64,000 nt of DNA from Halobacillus_B sp963739045 (GTDB lineage Bacteria > Bacillota > Bacilli > Bacillales > Halobacillaceae): contig CAVTYY010000001.1 of assembly GCA_963739045.1 (NCBI GenBank), positions 248,001 through 312,000 on the forward strand, given 5' to 3'. Of this stretch, positions 42,190 through 49,194 are shown one piece after another. Every line of letters starts with the position of its first letter. Within the stretch, counting starts at the first letter, position 1. The notes under the pieces are model-generated. The model had not been told where the DNA came from. It did not search any database and worked only from the letters and a program-made list of their open reading frames with translations. The position numbers and the translations under genes were made by a program.

Positions 42190-42267
42190 TTAAACATTCG
42201 CCTCCATTGCGAATGGTGATTCTTCATTTCTCTCTAACGTTAGACAAAAAAGAAAAAGGGTTTTCAT
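42190..42267 (-). CDS. candidate 25-codon upstream ORF in the rpoBC leader
   Basis: ATG at 42267 encodes 25 residues beginning MKTLFLFCLTLERN and ending AMEANV, with GAGG 10 nt upstream. The start codon lies in the loop of a small GGTTTT/AAAACC hairpin (42259-42279). The ORF ends 32 nt before the attenuator-like terminator, and a further hairpin (CATTCGC/GCGAATG, 42195-42215) overlaps its 3' end. Translation is not demonstrated; it could be chance. If translated, a leader-peptide role is an inference. Confidence 0.3.
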   Translation of the reverse strand: MKTLFLFCLTLERNEESPFAMEANV

Positions 42268-42387
42268 ATATTAAAAACCTCATTCACTATATTGTGTTCG
42301 ATTTTACCATTCTGCCCCTCTATCAAATTTTTATACATAAAATAAGAAAAAGGACTTGACATACTATGGTCATATTGGCATTTTTCA

Positions 42388-42416
42388 ATACTAGCACAAT
42401 TAAAAGTGCTAGTCAA
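42388..42416 (-). promoter_or_regulatory. candidate rpoBC promoter containing a dyad
   Basis: Minus strand TTGACT (complement of 42411-42416), 17-bp spacer, TAGTAT (complement of 42388-42393), overlapping the last codons of the rsmC-like gene. The spacer holds a perfect inverted repeat CTAGCAC / GTGCTAG. A second, extended -10 candidate TGGTAAAAT lies at 42301-42309. Confidence 0.55.
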
Positions 42417-43014
42417 TACTTTTTGCTTTCAGAATATAGTAGCTTTTTTGCTTTGCCACCACTTCACAGTTTCCGAACAAACTTTCAAGCTTCTTCTTCG
42501 CAGAAGGTGCTCCCTGTTTCTTCTGAATGACCACCCATAACTCCCCGTGATTTAGTAAAGAATTCTTTGATTCCTCAAACATCGCGTGAACGACATCTTT
42601 ACCTGCACGAATTGGAGGGTTGGTAATAATAGCCGCAAATTTCCGGCCTTCCAACGCTTTCAACCGGTCACTTTCTTTAATGGCTGCGTTAGAAATATGG
42701 TTATTCTCAGCGTTCTTCTTTGCAAGAGCAAGCGCTCTTTCATTTACATCCACCATAATCATCCGACGATCAGGAAACTCCCGGGCAAGCGCTAAACCTA
42801 TTGGCCCGTACCCGCACCCAAGATCCAGTAAATCACCTGGAATATCTGGTTCATTAAATACATCTATCATTAATCGAGAACCATAATCTACTTCTCGTTT
42901 AGAAAATACGGCATGATCTGTTGTGAAATTAAAAGAGTGCCCTCTTAAAGTGAACGTCCACTGGATCTCTTCACTTTTGGCTGTTGTCTTCTTTGAATAG
43001 TAATGTTCTGACAT
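42409..43014 (-). CDS. class I SAM-dependent methyltransferase, RsmC/YbxB-like
   Basis: 201-aa Rossmann-fold methyltransferase of the MTS/RsmC family, presumed to methylate 16S rRNA guanine N2 or a related target. SAM-binding motif LLDLGCGYGPIGLALA at about 61-76, acidic VDVNERAL, and the N6/N2-methyltransferase signature NPPIRAG. It corresponds to YbxB, which always stands between rplL and rpoB in Bacilli. Start ATG 43014 after GAAGGTGG. The substrate is not shown by sequence. Confidence 0.9.
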   Translation of the reverse strand: MSEHYYSKKTTAKSEEIQWTFTLRGHSFNFTTDHAVFSKREVDYGSRLMIDVFNEPDIPGDLLDLGCGYGPIGLALAREFPDRRMIMVDVNERALALAKKNAENNHISNAAIKESDRLKALEGRKFAAIITNPPIRAGKDVVHAMFEESKNSLLNHGELWVVIQKKQGAPSAKKKLESLFGNCEVVAKQKSYYILKAKSID

Positions 43015-43055
43015 GCGACCACCTTCTTCTCAAAGTCATGAACCGCACTGATTAA

Positions 43056-43090
43056 GAAAAAGAAAGCCCGCCGATGATCAGCGAGCTTTA
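43056..43090 (-). terminator. terminator after rplL
   Basis: Minus-strand stem AAAGCTCGCTGA pairing with the GGCGGGCTTT arm (11 bp, two G-U pairs), followed by a U-rich tract. It ends or thins the rplJ-rplL transcript before the methyltransferase gene. Confidence 0.85.
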
Positions 43091-43107
43091 CTTTGGAAAA
43101 GATGAAA

Positions 43108-43470
43108 TTACTTAACTTCTACAGAAGCGCCTGCTTCTTCAAGTTTAGCTTTCATTTCTTCAGCTTCTTCTTTAGAGATACCTTCTTTGATAGCGCCAGG
43201 TGCGTTATCAACTAGATCTTTTGCGTCTTTAAGACCAAGACCAGTGATTTCACGAACTGCTTTAACCACTTTAATTTTAGAGCTTCCAGCAGATTCAAGC
43301 ACTACATCAAATTCAGTTTGCTCTTCTGCCGCTTCTTCAGCAGCACCGCCACCAGCAGCTACAGGAGCTGCAGCAGATACACCAAATTCTTCTTCAATTG
43401 CTTTAACTAGGTCATTAAGTTCAAGAACAGACATTTCTTTGATCGCTTCGATAATTTGTTCGTTAGACAT
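43108..43470 (-). CDS. rplL: 50S ribosomal protein L7/L12 (bL12)
   Basis: 120-aa stalk protein recruiting GTPase factors. N-terminal dimerisation helices (NEQIIEAIKEMSVLELNDLV), an alanine/glycine hinge (AAAPVAAGGGAAEEAAEE) and the factor-binding C domain (IKVVKAVREITGLGLKDAKD) are clear. It follows rplJ by 51 bp. Confidence 0.98.
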   Translation of the reverse strand: MSNEQIIEAIKEMSVLELNDLVKAIEEEFGVSAAAPVAAGGGAAEEAAEEQTEFDVVLESAGSSKIKVVKAVREITGLGLKDAKDLVDNAPGAIKEGISKEEAEEMKAKLEEAGASVEVK

Positions 43471-43521
43471 TAGAAATTTCCTCCTTCAAATATTTGTATT
43501 TTAGGTTAAACGAGCGCTGAC

Positions 43522-44022
43522 TTACGCGCTTTCTTCTTCTTTTTGGTCCGCAATTGCTTTTGTAGCATAAGCGAAGTTGCGAATTGGTGCTTGTAGTACG
43601 CTTAGGAACATAGATACAAGACCTTCGTAGTTTGGAAGGTTGGCAAGCTCTTTAATTTGTTCAAGAGTAGCAACTTGTCCTTCAACCACTCCACCTTTAA
43701 TTTCAAGGTTTTCATGATCTTTAGCGAAGTTATTAAGAACTTTCGCAGGAGCTACAGCATCATCTTCATGAAATGCTAATGCAGTCGGTCCTACTAGAAC
43801 TTCATGCAGCTCAGAAAGTTCAGCTTCTTCTGTTGCGCGGCGAGTCATTGTGTTTTTATACACTTTGAAATCAACGCCAGCTTCACGAAGCTGCTTACGC
43901 AGTTCAGTCACTTCAGAAACATTAAGACCGCGGTAATCTACAAGCATTGCAGACTTACTATTACGGAACTTGTTTGCAATTTCTGAAACAACTTCTTTTT
44001 TCTGATCAATAATTTTGCTCAT
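43522..44022 (-). CDS. rplJ: 50S ribosomal protein L10 (uL10)
   Basis: 166-aa base of the ribosomal stalk, binding 23S rRNA and L12 dimers through its C-terminal helix. MSKIIDQKKEVVSEIANKFR, LVDYRGLNVSEVTELRKQLR and ELANLPNYEGLVSMFLSVLQ are conserved. It is preceded by an L10-type leader with a terminator and by a strong promoter. Confidence 0.98.
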   Translation of the reverse strand: MSKIIDQKKEVVSEIANKFRNSKSAMLVDYRGLNVSEVTELRKQLREAGVDFKVYKNTMTRRATEEAELSELHEVLVGPTALAFHEDDAVAPAKVLNNFAKDHENLEIKGGVVEGQVATLEQIKELANLPNYEGLVSMFLSVLQAPIRNFAYATKAIADQKEEESA

Positions 44023-44238
44023 CGTTCCACCTCCTATTGACTATTTTAAATCATACCGTCCGGTGTCATGGGCCATGAAAGATCGACACAAAAGAAAAGT
44101 ACCTCCATGCAGACATGGAGGTACGTATGTCAGAACAGGGCTGATTAATCGCTGCTCTGTCTATTCACACACCTCGGCAGGAAATTAAGCGCCATACGCA
44201 CCTGCTGTCTACGGTATAACGTATTCATTTATACAACG
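44023..44238 (-). ncRNA. L10 leader (ribosomal protein autoregulatory RNA)
   Basis: A roughly 215-nt untranslated leader from the rplJ promoter to the start codon, with multiple stems, among them the terminator at 44092-44124 and the GGCGCTTAATTTCCTGCC region. In Bacilli the L10(L12)4 complex binds this leader and represses rplJL. Assigned by position, length and terminator; a covariance search was not possible. Confidence 0.7.
44092..44124 (-). terminator. attenuator terminator in the rplJ leader
   Basis: Perfect 11-bp stem GTACCTCCATG / CATGGAGGTAC with a 4-nt loop, followed by UUUUCUUUUG, about 70 nt before rplJ. It is the regulated terminator of the L10 leader. Confidence 0.85.
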
Positions 44239-44244
44239 TTTCTA

Positions 44245-44273
44245 ATTATAATGAATTAAAAACGGAAAGTCAA
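44245..44273 (-). promoter_or_regulatory. rplJ-rplL promoter
   Basis: Minus strand TTGACT (complement of 44268-44273), 17-bp spacer, consensus TATAAT (complement of 44245-44250). Confidence 0.85.
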
Positions 44274-44285
44274 CAATAAATTTAA

Positions 44286-44981
44286 TTATCTTACGTAGCT
44301 TGAAACGTCAACTTTAATTCCAGGTCCCATTGTAGATGAAACCGCAGCGTTTCTCATGTAAACGCCTTTAGAAGCTTGTGGCTTCGCTTTAACCAGTGTA
44401 TCAGTAATCGCTTCAAAGTTTGCAATCAGCTTCTCTTTATCAAAAGAAGTTTTTCCGATTGGAACATGAATGTTAGCAGCTTTATCAACACGGTATTCTA
44501 CTTTACCTGCTTTGATTTCATTTACTGCTTTTTCTACTTCAAAAGTTACTGTACCTGTTTTAGGGTTTGGCATTAGACCTTTTGGTCCAAGCACACGGCC
44601 AAGTTTACCAACTTCAGCCATCATATCTGGAGTGGCAACCACTACATCAAAGTCAAACCAGCCTTGGTTGATTTTAGCGATAAGATCTTGTTCGCCAACG
44701 AAGTCCGCTCCAGCTTCTTCCGCTTCTTTCGCTTTTTCACCTTTAGCAAAAACCAGCACACGCTGAGTTTTACCTGTACCGTGAGGAAGCACCATTGCTC
44801 CACGGATCTGCTGGTCTGCTTTCTTAGGGTCTACCCCAAGACGGAAAGCTGCTTCTACTGTTTCGTCAAAGTTTGCTTTCGCTGTTTCTTGTACAAGATT
44901 AATTGCCTCTTGTACATCGTAAGATTTTGTACGATCAACTAATTTTAATAATTCTTGCTGCTTCTTGCTTTTTTTAGCCAT
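44286..44981 (-). CDS. rplA: 50S ribosomal protein L1 (uL1)
   Basis: 231-aa L1-stalk protein that guides deacylated tRNA out of the E site. KKSKKQQELLKLVDRTKSYD, the domain II GRVLGPKGLMPNPKTGTVT and GKTSFDKEKLIANF are conserved. ATG 44981 follows AAAGGAGG; an in-frame extension to 45065 lies in the structured intergenic hairpin and is rejected. Confidence 0.98.
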   Translation of the reverse strand: MAKKSKKQQELLKLVDRTKSYDVQEAINLVQETAKANFDETVEAAFRLGVDPKKADQQIRGAMVLPHGTGKTQRVLVFAKGEKAKEAEEAGADFVGEQDLIAKINQGWFDFDVVVATPDMMAEVGKLGRVLGPKGLMPNPKTGTVTFEVEKAVNEIKAGKVEYRVDKAANIHVPIGKTSFDKEKLIANFEAITDTLVKAKPQASKGVYMRNAAVSSTMGPGIKVDVSSYVR

Positions 44982-45027
44982 TTTATTTTCCTCCTTTGTG
45001 GTTTTAACGGATTTACCTCCCACGAAT

Positions 45028-45070
45028 AAAGGTTGCGAAAAAGAAGGATAGCTCCTATCTCGCAACCTTT
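45028..45070 (-). promoter_or_regulatory. strong hairpin between rplK and rplA
   Basis: Perfect 11-bp stem AAAGGTTGCGA / TCGCAACCTTT, containing an inner GATAG-GAG-CTATC hairpin, 47 nt before rplA. No U run follows. It may be an L1-binding or RNase-processing site; this is inference. Confidence 0.6.
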
Positions 45071-45096
45071 AACTCCTTTAGAGTGACGCTGTGGGA

Positions 45097-45522
45097 TTAG
45101 TCTTCAACTGTGATTCCCATACTGCGCGCTGTACCTTCAACCATGCGCATTGCAGCTTCAACGTCAGCAGCGTTTAAGTCAGGCATCTTAGTTTCTGCAA
45201 TTTCGCGTACTTGATCGCGTTTTACAGAAGCAACCTTGTTACGGTTAGGTTCCCCTGAACCTGATTCAACACCTGCCGCTTTCTTAAGAAGAACAGCAGC
45301 TGGCGGAGTTTTCGTCACAAATGTAAATGAACGGTCTTCAAACACCGTAATTTCAACCGGAATAATCATACCCGCTTGATCTTGCGTACGAGCGTTAAAC
45401 TCCTTACAGAAACCCATGATGTTAATACCAGCTTGACCTAGTGCAGGTCCTACCGGCGGTGCTGGGTTAGCTTTACCTGCAGGAATCTGAAGCTTAACTA
45501 ATTTTATAACTTTTTTAGCCAC
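45097..45522 (-). CDS. rplK: 50S ribosomal protein L11 (uL11)
   Basis: 141-aa GTPase-centre protein, also the thiostrepton target and needed for RelA stringent activation. KLQIPAGKANPAPPVGPALG, the C-terminal RNA-binding domain SVKRDQVREIAETKMPDLN and the GTARSMGI end are conserved. GTG 45522 lies 8 nt after AAGGAGG; an upstream in-frame start at 45576 has no ribosome binding site. Confidence 0.98.
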   Translation of the reverse strand: MAKKVIKLVKLQIPAGKANPAPPVGPALGQAGINIMGFCKEFNARTQDQAGMIIPVEITVFEDRSFTFVTKTPPAAVLLKKAAGVESGSGEPNRNKVASVKRDQVREIAETKMPDLNAADVEAAMRMVEGTARSMGITVED

Positions 45523-45629
45523 GAGACACACCTCCTTAAAGTCCGTGATGTGGTAATAGGGTTTGAACCCTCCCACTCATCGCAATCCGCCTCAATAGTT
45601 GTACTTTGAGGCACATAAAGAACATAAGA

Positions 45630-45658
45630 ATTCTATCATCTTTATTTGCATAATGCAA
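45630..45658 (-). promoter_or_regulatory. rplK-rplA promoter
   Basis: Minus strand TTGCAT (complement of 45653-45658), 17-bp spacer, TAGAAT (complement of 45630-45635), in the gap after nusG. The transcript leader holds a CCTCAA/TTGAGG stem. Confidence 0.7.
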
Positions 45659-45675
45659 GGGGAGGGTTCATTTTA

Positions 45676-46212
45676 TTATAATTTTTCTATCTGTGAAAAA
45701 TCCAGTTCTACTGGCGTTTCACGTCCAAACATATTCACATGAACTTTAACTTTCTGTTTATCCAGATCAATATGCTCAATCATACCTGTAAAGTTCGCGA
45801 AAGGTCCCTCTGTTACTTTAACACTTTCCTTCACTTCGAAGTCAACCTCAGTTTTCGGATGTTCATTCATACCCATCCGTTTAAGAACGGTATCCACTTC
45901 TTCAGGTAAGAGAGGGATTGGTTTCGAACCAGAACCGGTCGAACCAACAAATCCTGTAACCCCCGGGGTGTTACGAACCACATACCAGGAATCATCTGTC
46001 ATAACCATTTCGGCTAATACATAGCCTGGGAATACTTTCTTTTTCGCTACTTTACGCTTCCCGTTCTTAATCTCGGTTTCTTCGTCTTCAGGGACCAGTA
46101 CACGGAAGATCTTATCTTCCATTCCCATGGATTCTACACGTTTTTCTAAATTGGCCCTTACTTTGTTTTCATAACCTGAATAGGTGTGAACAACGTACCA
46201 TCTTTTTTCCAT
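45676..46212 (-). CDS. nusG: transcription termination/antitermination factor NusG
   Basis: 178-aa two-domain protein. The NGN domain binds RNA polymerase (KRWYVVHTYSGYENKVRANL, VFPGYVLAEMVM, RNTPGVTGFVG) and the C-terminal KOW domain (VTEGPFANFTGMIEHIDLDK) contacts S10 or Rho. In Bacilli NusG drives sequence-specific pausing. It follows secE, but an intrinsic terminator lies between them. No strong promoter of its own is apparent in the 46213-46282 gap. Confidence 0.98.
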   Translation of the reverse strand: MEKRWYVVHTYSGYENKVRANLEKRVESMGMEDKIFRVLVPEDEETEIKNGKRKVAKKKVFPGYVLAEMVMTDDSWYVVRNTPGVTGFVGSTGSGSKPIPLLPEEVDTVLKRMGMNEHPKTEVDFEVKESVKVTEGPFANFTGMIEHIDLDKQKVKVHVNMFGRETPVELDFSQIEKL

Positions 46213-46282
46213 TTATACAGGACAAGTGGCTTGCCCTTCCCTCCCTTATTTTAAATTTAATTTAAAAAATCAGCCCAACATG

Positions 46283-46308
46283 AAAAAACCCGCTTGACGG
46301 GTTTTTTT
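46283..46308. terminator. terminator between secE and nusG
   Basis: AAAAAACCCGCTTGACGGG followed by T7: stem ACCCG / CGGGT flanked by A6 and T7, so it can act on either strand. On the minus strand it lies after secE and 71 bp before nusG. Confidence 0.75.
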
Positions 46309-46349
46309 GTAAGTCTATTTAACAGTATAGCACAAATCCAACTCTACTA

Positions 46350-46523
46350 TTACTTAGAAATGAGTTCAAGTACTTGTGTAATCCCTAAATCAATAACCGC
46401 AAAGAACACAGCTACAAACGCTACCGTCGCTATAACCGTAACGGTATAACGCATCAATTCCTGCCCTTTTGGCCAACTTACTTTCCGCATTTCACGAGCT
46501 ACATTCTTAAAGAACTTAAACAT
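46350..46523 (-). CDS. secE: preprotein translocase subunit SecE
   Basis: 57-aa single-pass SecE: cytosolic amphipathic start MFKFFKNVAREMRKVSWPKG followed by the membrane helix VTVIATVAFVAVFFAVIDLG. The VSWP motif is the family signature. Start ATG 46523, after TTGGGGG. It clamps SecY (19107-20399) in the membrane. It follows rpmG by 40 bp. Confidence 0.96.
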   Translation of the reverse strand: MFKFFKNVAREMRKVSWPKGQELMRYTVTVIATVAFVAVFFAVIDLGITQVLELISK

Positions 46524-46563
46524 TCTTAACTACCCCCAAACTTGCGCCTGCCGGCTTCATGCT

Positions 46564-46713
46564 CTATTTCGTTTCACGATGTAAAGCATGAGCCCCACAT
46601 CTCTTACAATATTTACGAACTTCTAAGCGTTCTGATTGGCTGGATCGATTGGTGTAAGTACTATAATTTCTGCTATGACATTCTATACAGGCTAAAATAA
46701 CTTTCTTCCGCAT
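46564..46713 (-). CDS. rpmG: 50S ribosomal protein L33, zinc type (bL33)
   Basis: 49-aa L33 with zinc ligands C9, C12, C36 and C39 (ILACIECHSRNYST and KYCKRCGAH). The C+ form located before secE corresponds to B. subtilis rpmGB. ATG 46713 follows GAGGAG. It is first in the rpmG-secE transcript from the promoter at 46755-46783. Confidence 0.95.
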   Translation of the reverse strand: MRKKVILACIECHSRNYSTYTNRSSQSERLEVRKYCKRCGAHALHRETK

Positions 46714-46754
46714 ATGCTCGTCTCCTCAGTAAACGAGGTTTAATCACTTTCATA

Positions 46755-46783
46755 AATGTAGCACGGTTCAAAGTACCTGTCAA
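46755..46783 (-). promoter_or_regulatory. rpmG-secE promoter
   Basis: Minus strand TTGACA (complement of 46778-46783), 17-bp spacer, TACATT (complement of 46755-46760), just after the sigH stop. Confidence 0.75.
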
Positions 46784-46792
46784 TCTGCCAAA

Positions 46793-47449
46793 TTACAAGG
46801 TAATTTCACTCACTTCCAGGTACTTCTCAAGCTTTCTTTTTACCCGCTGAAGAGCATTATCTATGGATTTCACATGCCGCTTCAGTTCTACGGAAATCTC
46901 CTGATAGGATTGGCCATCAAGATATAAAGTTAACACTTGCTTTTCTAAATCACTTAATAATTCAGAAATTTTCTCTTCCATATCTCCGAACTTTTCTTTA
47001 TTAACAATTAATTCTTGCGGGTCAATCGCTTTCGAACCGGCAATAACATCTAACAGTGTACGATCTGACTCTTCATCATAAATAGGCTTGTCCAGCGAAA
47101 CGTAGGAATTTAATGGAATGTGTTTCTGTCTAGTGGCAGTTTTGATAGCGGTAATAATTTGACGGGTGACACATAATTCTGCGAAGGCTTTAAAGGAAGA
47201 CAGCTTGTCCTCCTGATAATCGCGTATAGCTTTATAAAGACCGATCATCCCTTCCTGCACAATATCTTCTCGATCTGCACCAATAAGAAAGTATGTTCTG
47301 GCTTTTGCGCGAACGAAGTTCTTGTACTTATTAATCAAATAATCCAGTGCCTGAACCTGTCCATCATTAATCCGTTCAATGATAACCTCATCATCAAGCT
47401 TGCTAAGATCCAACTCATTGATGTTCTTCTCAGTTTGACCGATGCTCAC
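46793..47449 (-). CDS. sigH: RNA polymerase sigma-H factor (Spo0H)
   Basis: 218-aa sigma-70 family factor that starts sporulation and post-exponential genes. Region 2 shows EDIVQEGMIGLYKAIRDYQ (2.1-2.2) and SFKAFAELCVTRQIITAIK (2.3-2.4); region 4 shows LSDLEKQVLTLYLDGQSYQE with the helix-turn-helix ELKRHVKSIDNALQRVKRKL. GTG start at 47449 after GGGGGGATCC. It has its own sigma-A promoter at 47488-47517. Confidence 0.97.
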   Translation of the reverse strand: MSIGQTEKNINELDLSKLDDEVIIERINDGQVQALDYLINKYKNFVRAKARTYFLIGADREDIVQEGMIGLYKAIRDYQEDKLSSFKAFAELCVTRQIITAIKTATRQKHIPLNSYVSLDKPIYDEESDRTLLDVIAGSKAIDPQELIVNKEKFGDMEEKISELLSDLEKQVLTLYLDGQSYQEISVELKRHVKSIDNALQRVKRKLEKYLEVSEITL

Positions 47450-47487
47450 TCAGGATCCCCCCGACCGTGCTTGCTAAATATAGCAAT

Positions 47488-47517
47488 ATTATACAGTAAG
47501 CGTTTCAAAAGCGTCAA
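47488..47517 (-). promoter_or_regulatory. sigH promoter
   Basis: Minus strand TTGACG (complement of 47512-47517), 18-bp spacer, consensus TATAAT (complement of 47488-47493). In B. subtilis this promoter is repressed by AbrB; an AbrB site cannot be recognised by eye. Confidence 0.75.
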
Positions 47518-47529
47518 CACGGGGGTGAG

Positions 47530-48039
47530 CTATTTATCTCCGCGTCTCCACTTCTCGAAAAGCTCTCTTACCTCTTTATTCATCGGGATCTTAGGCTGAT
47601 ATTGTACCTCATTTCTTGCTTCAACATCTTTTTTTATTTGATTTTCAATATTTTTCACTTCGATATAAAGTTCCCGGGCAGATTTTCGAAAAGCTCCCTG
47701 TCCAAAAATAGTTCTTTGCTCCGCATAATCAGAAGTTGCTACGTACACCTGGGTACGGACATCATTCAATTGGCCGGCTAATTTCTCAATTCGTTCATCT
47801 GCTGTCTCACTTTCTTTGGTGAAAATAACTTCGACCTTATGGTTTAATTGCTTCTTTTCCAGTCCCCTGACATGGTAGGCATCAAATACGACGATAATTC
47901 TGTCCCCGGTATAAGATTGGTATTCAGCCATCATTTCTATTAACAAGTCACGTGCTTGTGAGAGATCCCTCTCTTTTAGCTGCTTTAACTCCGGCCAGGC
48001 TCCAATCATATTGTATCCATCTACCAATAAAACTATCAT
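47530..48039 (-). CDS. rae1: ribosome-dependent mRNA endonuclease Rae1 (YacP, NYN domain)
   Basis: 169-aa NYN/PIN-like ribonuclease. In B. subtilis Rae1 cleaves mRNA in the ribosomal A site. Acidic catalytic-type segments are LLVDGYNMIGAWPELK, IIVVFDAYHVRG and VATSDYAEQ. ATG at 48039 overlaps the region of the rlmB stop, 3 bp away. It is last in the cysE-cysS-mrnC-rlmB-rae1 operon. Confidence 0.93.
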   Translation of the reverse strand: MIVLLVDGYNMIGAWPELKQLKERDLSQARDLLIEMMAEYQSYTGDRIIVVFDAYHVRGLEKKQLNHKVEVIFTKESETADERIEKLAGQLNDVRTQVYVATSDYAEQRTIFGQGAFRKSARELYIEVKNIENQIKKDVEARNEVQYQPKIPMNKEVRELFEKWRRGDK

Positions 48040-48042
48040 CTG

Positions 48043-48786
48043 TTATTCCCCGAGAGGGTGACGCTTTCTATGGACTTCATACATAAGCAGAGCAGCAGCA
48101 ACAGAAGCATTCAGAGACGTCACATGCCCTGCCATTGGCAAGCTGACCATCCAATCGCACTTCTTCTTTGTCAGCTGGCTGATGCCCCTGCCTTCACTCC
48201 CAATTACTAATGCAATCGCCATCTTTCCATCAAGCTGACGATAATCTTCCTCCCCTTCAGCATCCGTTCCAACCACCCAGACGAATCGTTCCTTTAATTC
48301 ATCAATGGTTTGATTTAAGTTGGTGACGCGCACGACGGGCACGTACTCCACAGCCCCTGTCGATGTTTTTGCCACTGTAGCCGTAAGTGAAACAGACCTC
48401 CGCTTCGGTATAATCACTCCGTGGGCTCCGCTCGCATCCGCTGTACGCAAAATAGATCCCAGGTTATGAGGGTCTTCGATTTCATCACAAATGATAAAAA
48501 ACGGTGCCTCTCCTTTGGCCTCTGCCTTGGCAAACAAATCCTCCAGTTCACTATATTCATAAGCCGCTACGGATGCCGCTACGCCCTGGTGGTTTCCATC
48601 GACCAATTGATCGATTTTCTTCTTTGGAACCTTTTGGACCATAACGCCGCTTTCTTTCGCAAGCTGCTCAAGTTTTTTAAACGCCTGATGCTGTAACTGA
48701 TCCGAGACAAATACCTTGTTAATGGCTCGTCCTGCCCTTAACGCTTCTTGGACAGGGTTTTTCCCAATAATCCATTCATCCTTCAC
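48043..48786 (-). CDS. rlmB: 23S rRNA (guanosine-2'-O)-methyltransferase RlmB
   Basis: 247-aa SPOUT (TrmH) methyltransferase modifying G2251-type 23S positions. N-terminal substrate-binding domain IIGKNPVQEALRAGRAINKV, then motif 1 DPHNLGSILRTADASGAHGV, motif 2 LVIGSEGRGISQL and motif 3 SLPMAGHVTSLNASVAAALL forming the trefoil knot. GTG start overlaps the mrnC stop (GTGA). Confidence 0.95.
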   Translation of the reverse strand: MKDEWIIGKNPVQEALRAGRAINKVFVSDQLQHQAFKKLEQLAKESGVMVQKVPKKKIDQLVDGNHQGVAASVAAYEYSELEDLFAKAEAKGEAPFFIICDEIEDPHNLGSILRTADASGAHGVIIPKRRSVSLTATVAKTSTGAVEYVPVVRVTNLNQTIDELKERFVWVVGTDAEGEEDYRQLDGKMAIALVIGSEGRGISQLTKKKCDWMVSLPMAGHVTSLNASVAAALLMYEVHRKRHPLGE

Positions 48787-49190
48787 TCTTCTCCACTCCT
48801 TTCTTCCACAAACTGAATCGCAGAGGCAGTTAACTCTTCCAATCGCTCGATTTGTTCGGATAAATAAAGAAATCCAAGAACCGCTTCAAAGCCTGTAGAG
48901 TATCGATAAGTTTGGACAGGTGTATTCTTTGGAACTGACCCAGACTTAGCATTCCGGCCTCGTCTGAGCACAGCTTCCTCCTCGTCCGTGAGCAGTCCTG
49001 CATTCTGCCAATGCTTCACTACCTTTGCCTGGGAAATGGCAGAAACAAATTGCACCGCAGATTGGTGTAAATGCTGCGGGCGTATTTTACCAGACTCAAT
49101 CAAATGTTTTCGAACATAGATTTCATACACCGAATCCCCCATATAAGCAAGGGCAAGGCTCTTTAATTGTTTTACATTTCCAGCCTCCAT
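48783..49190 (-). CDS. mrnC: Mini-ribonuclease 3 (23S rRNA maturation)
   Basis: 135-aa RNase III catalytic domain without a dsRNA-binding domain, matching Mini-III, which matures 23S rRNA ends. The catalytic helix LALAYMGDSVYEIYVRKHL is intact; L3-bound 23S precursor is its substrate. ATG 49190 follows GAGGG, 4 bp after cysS. It overlaps rlmB by 4 bp. Confidence 0.95.
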   Translation of the reverse strand: MEAGNVKQLKSLALAYMGDSVYEIYVRKHLIESGKIRPQHLHQSAVQFVSAISQAKVVKHWQNAGLLTDEEEAVLRRGRNAKSGSVPKNTPVQTYRYSTGFEAVLGFLYLSEQIERLEELTASAIQFVEERSGEE

Positions 49191-49194
49191 CGAA

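Noticed and set aside
44982..45065. N-terminal extension of L1 (28 extra residues)
   Set aside because: It runs through the perfect hairpin at 45028-45070 and lacks a ribosome binding site; AAAGGAGG marks ATG 44981 instead.
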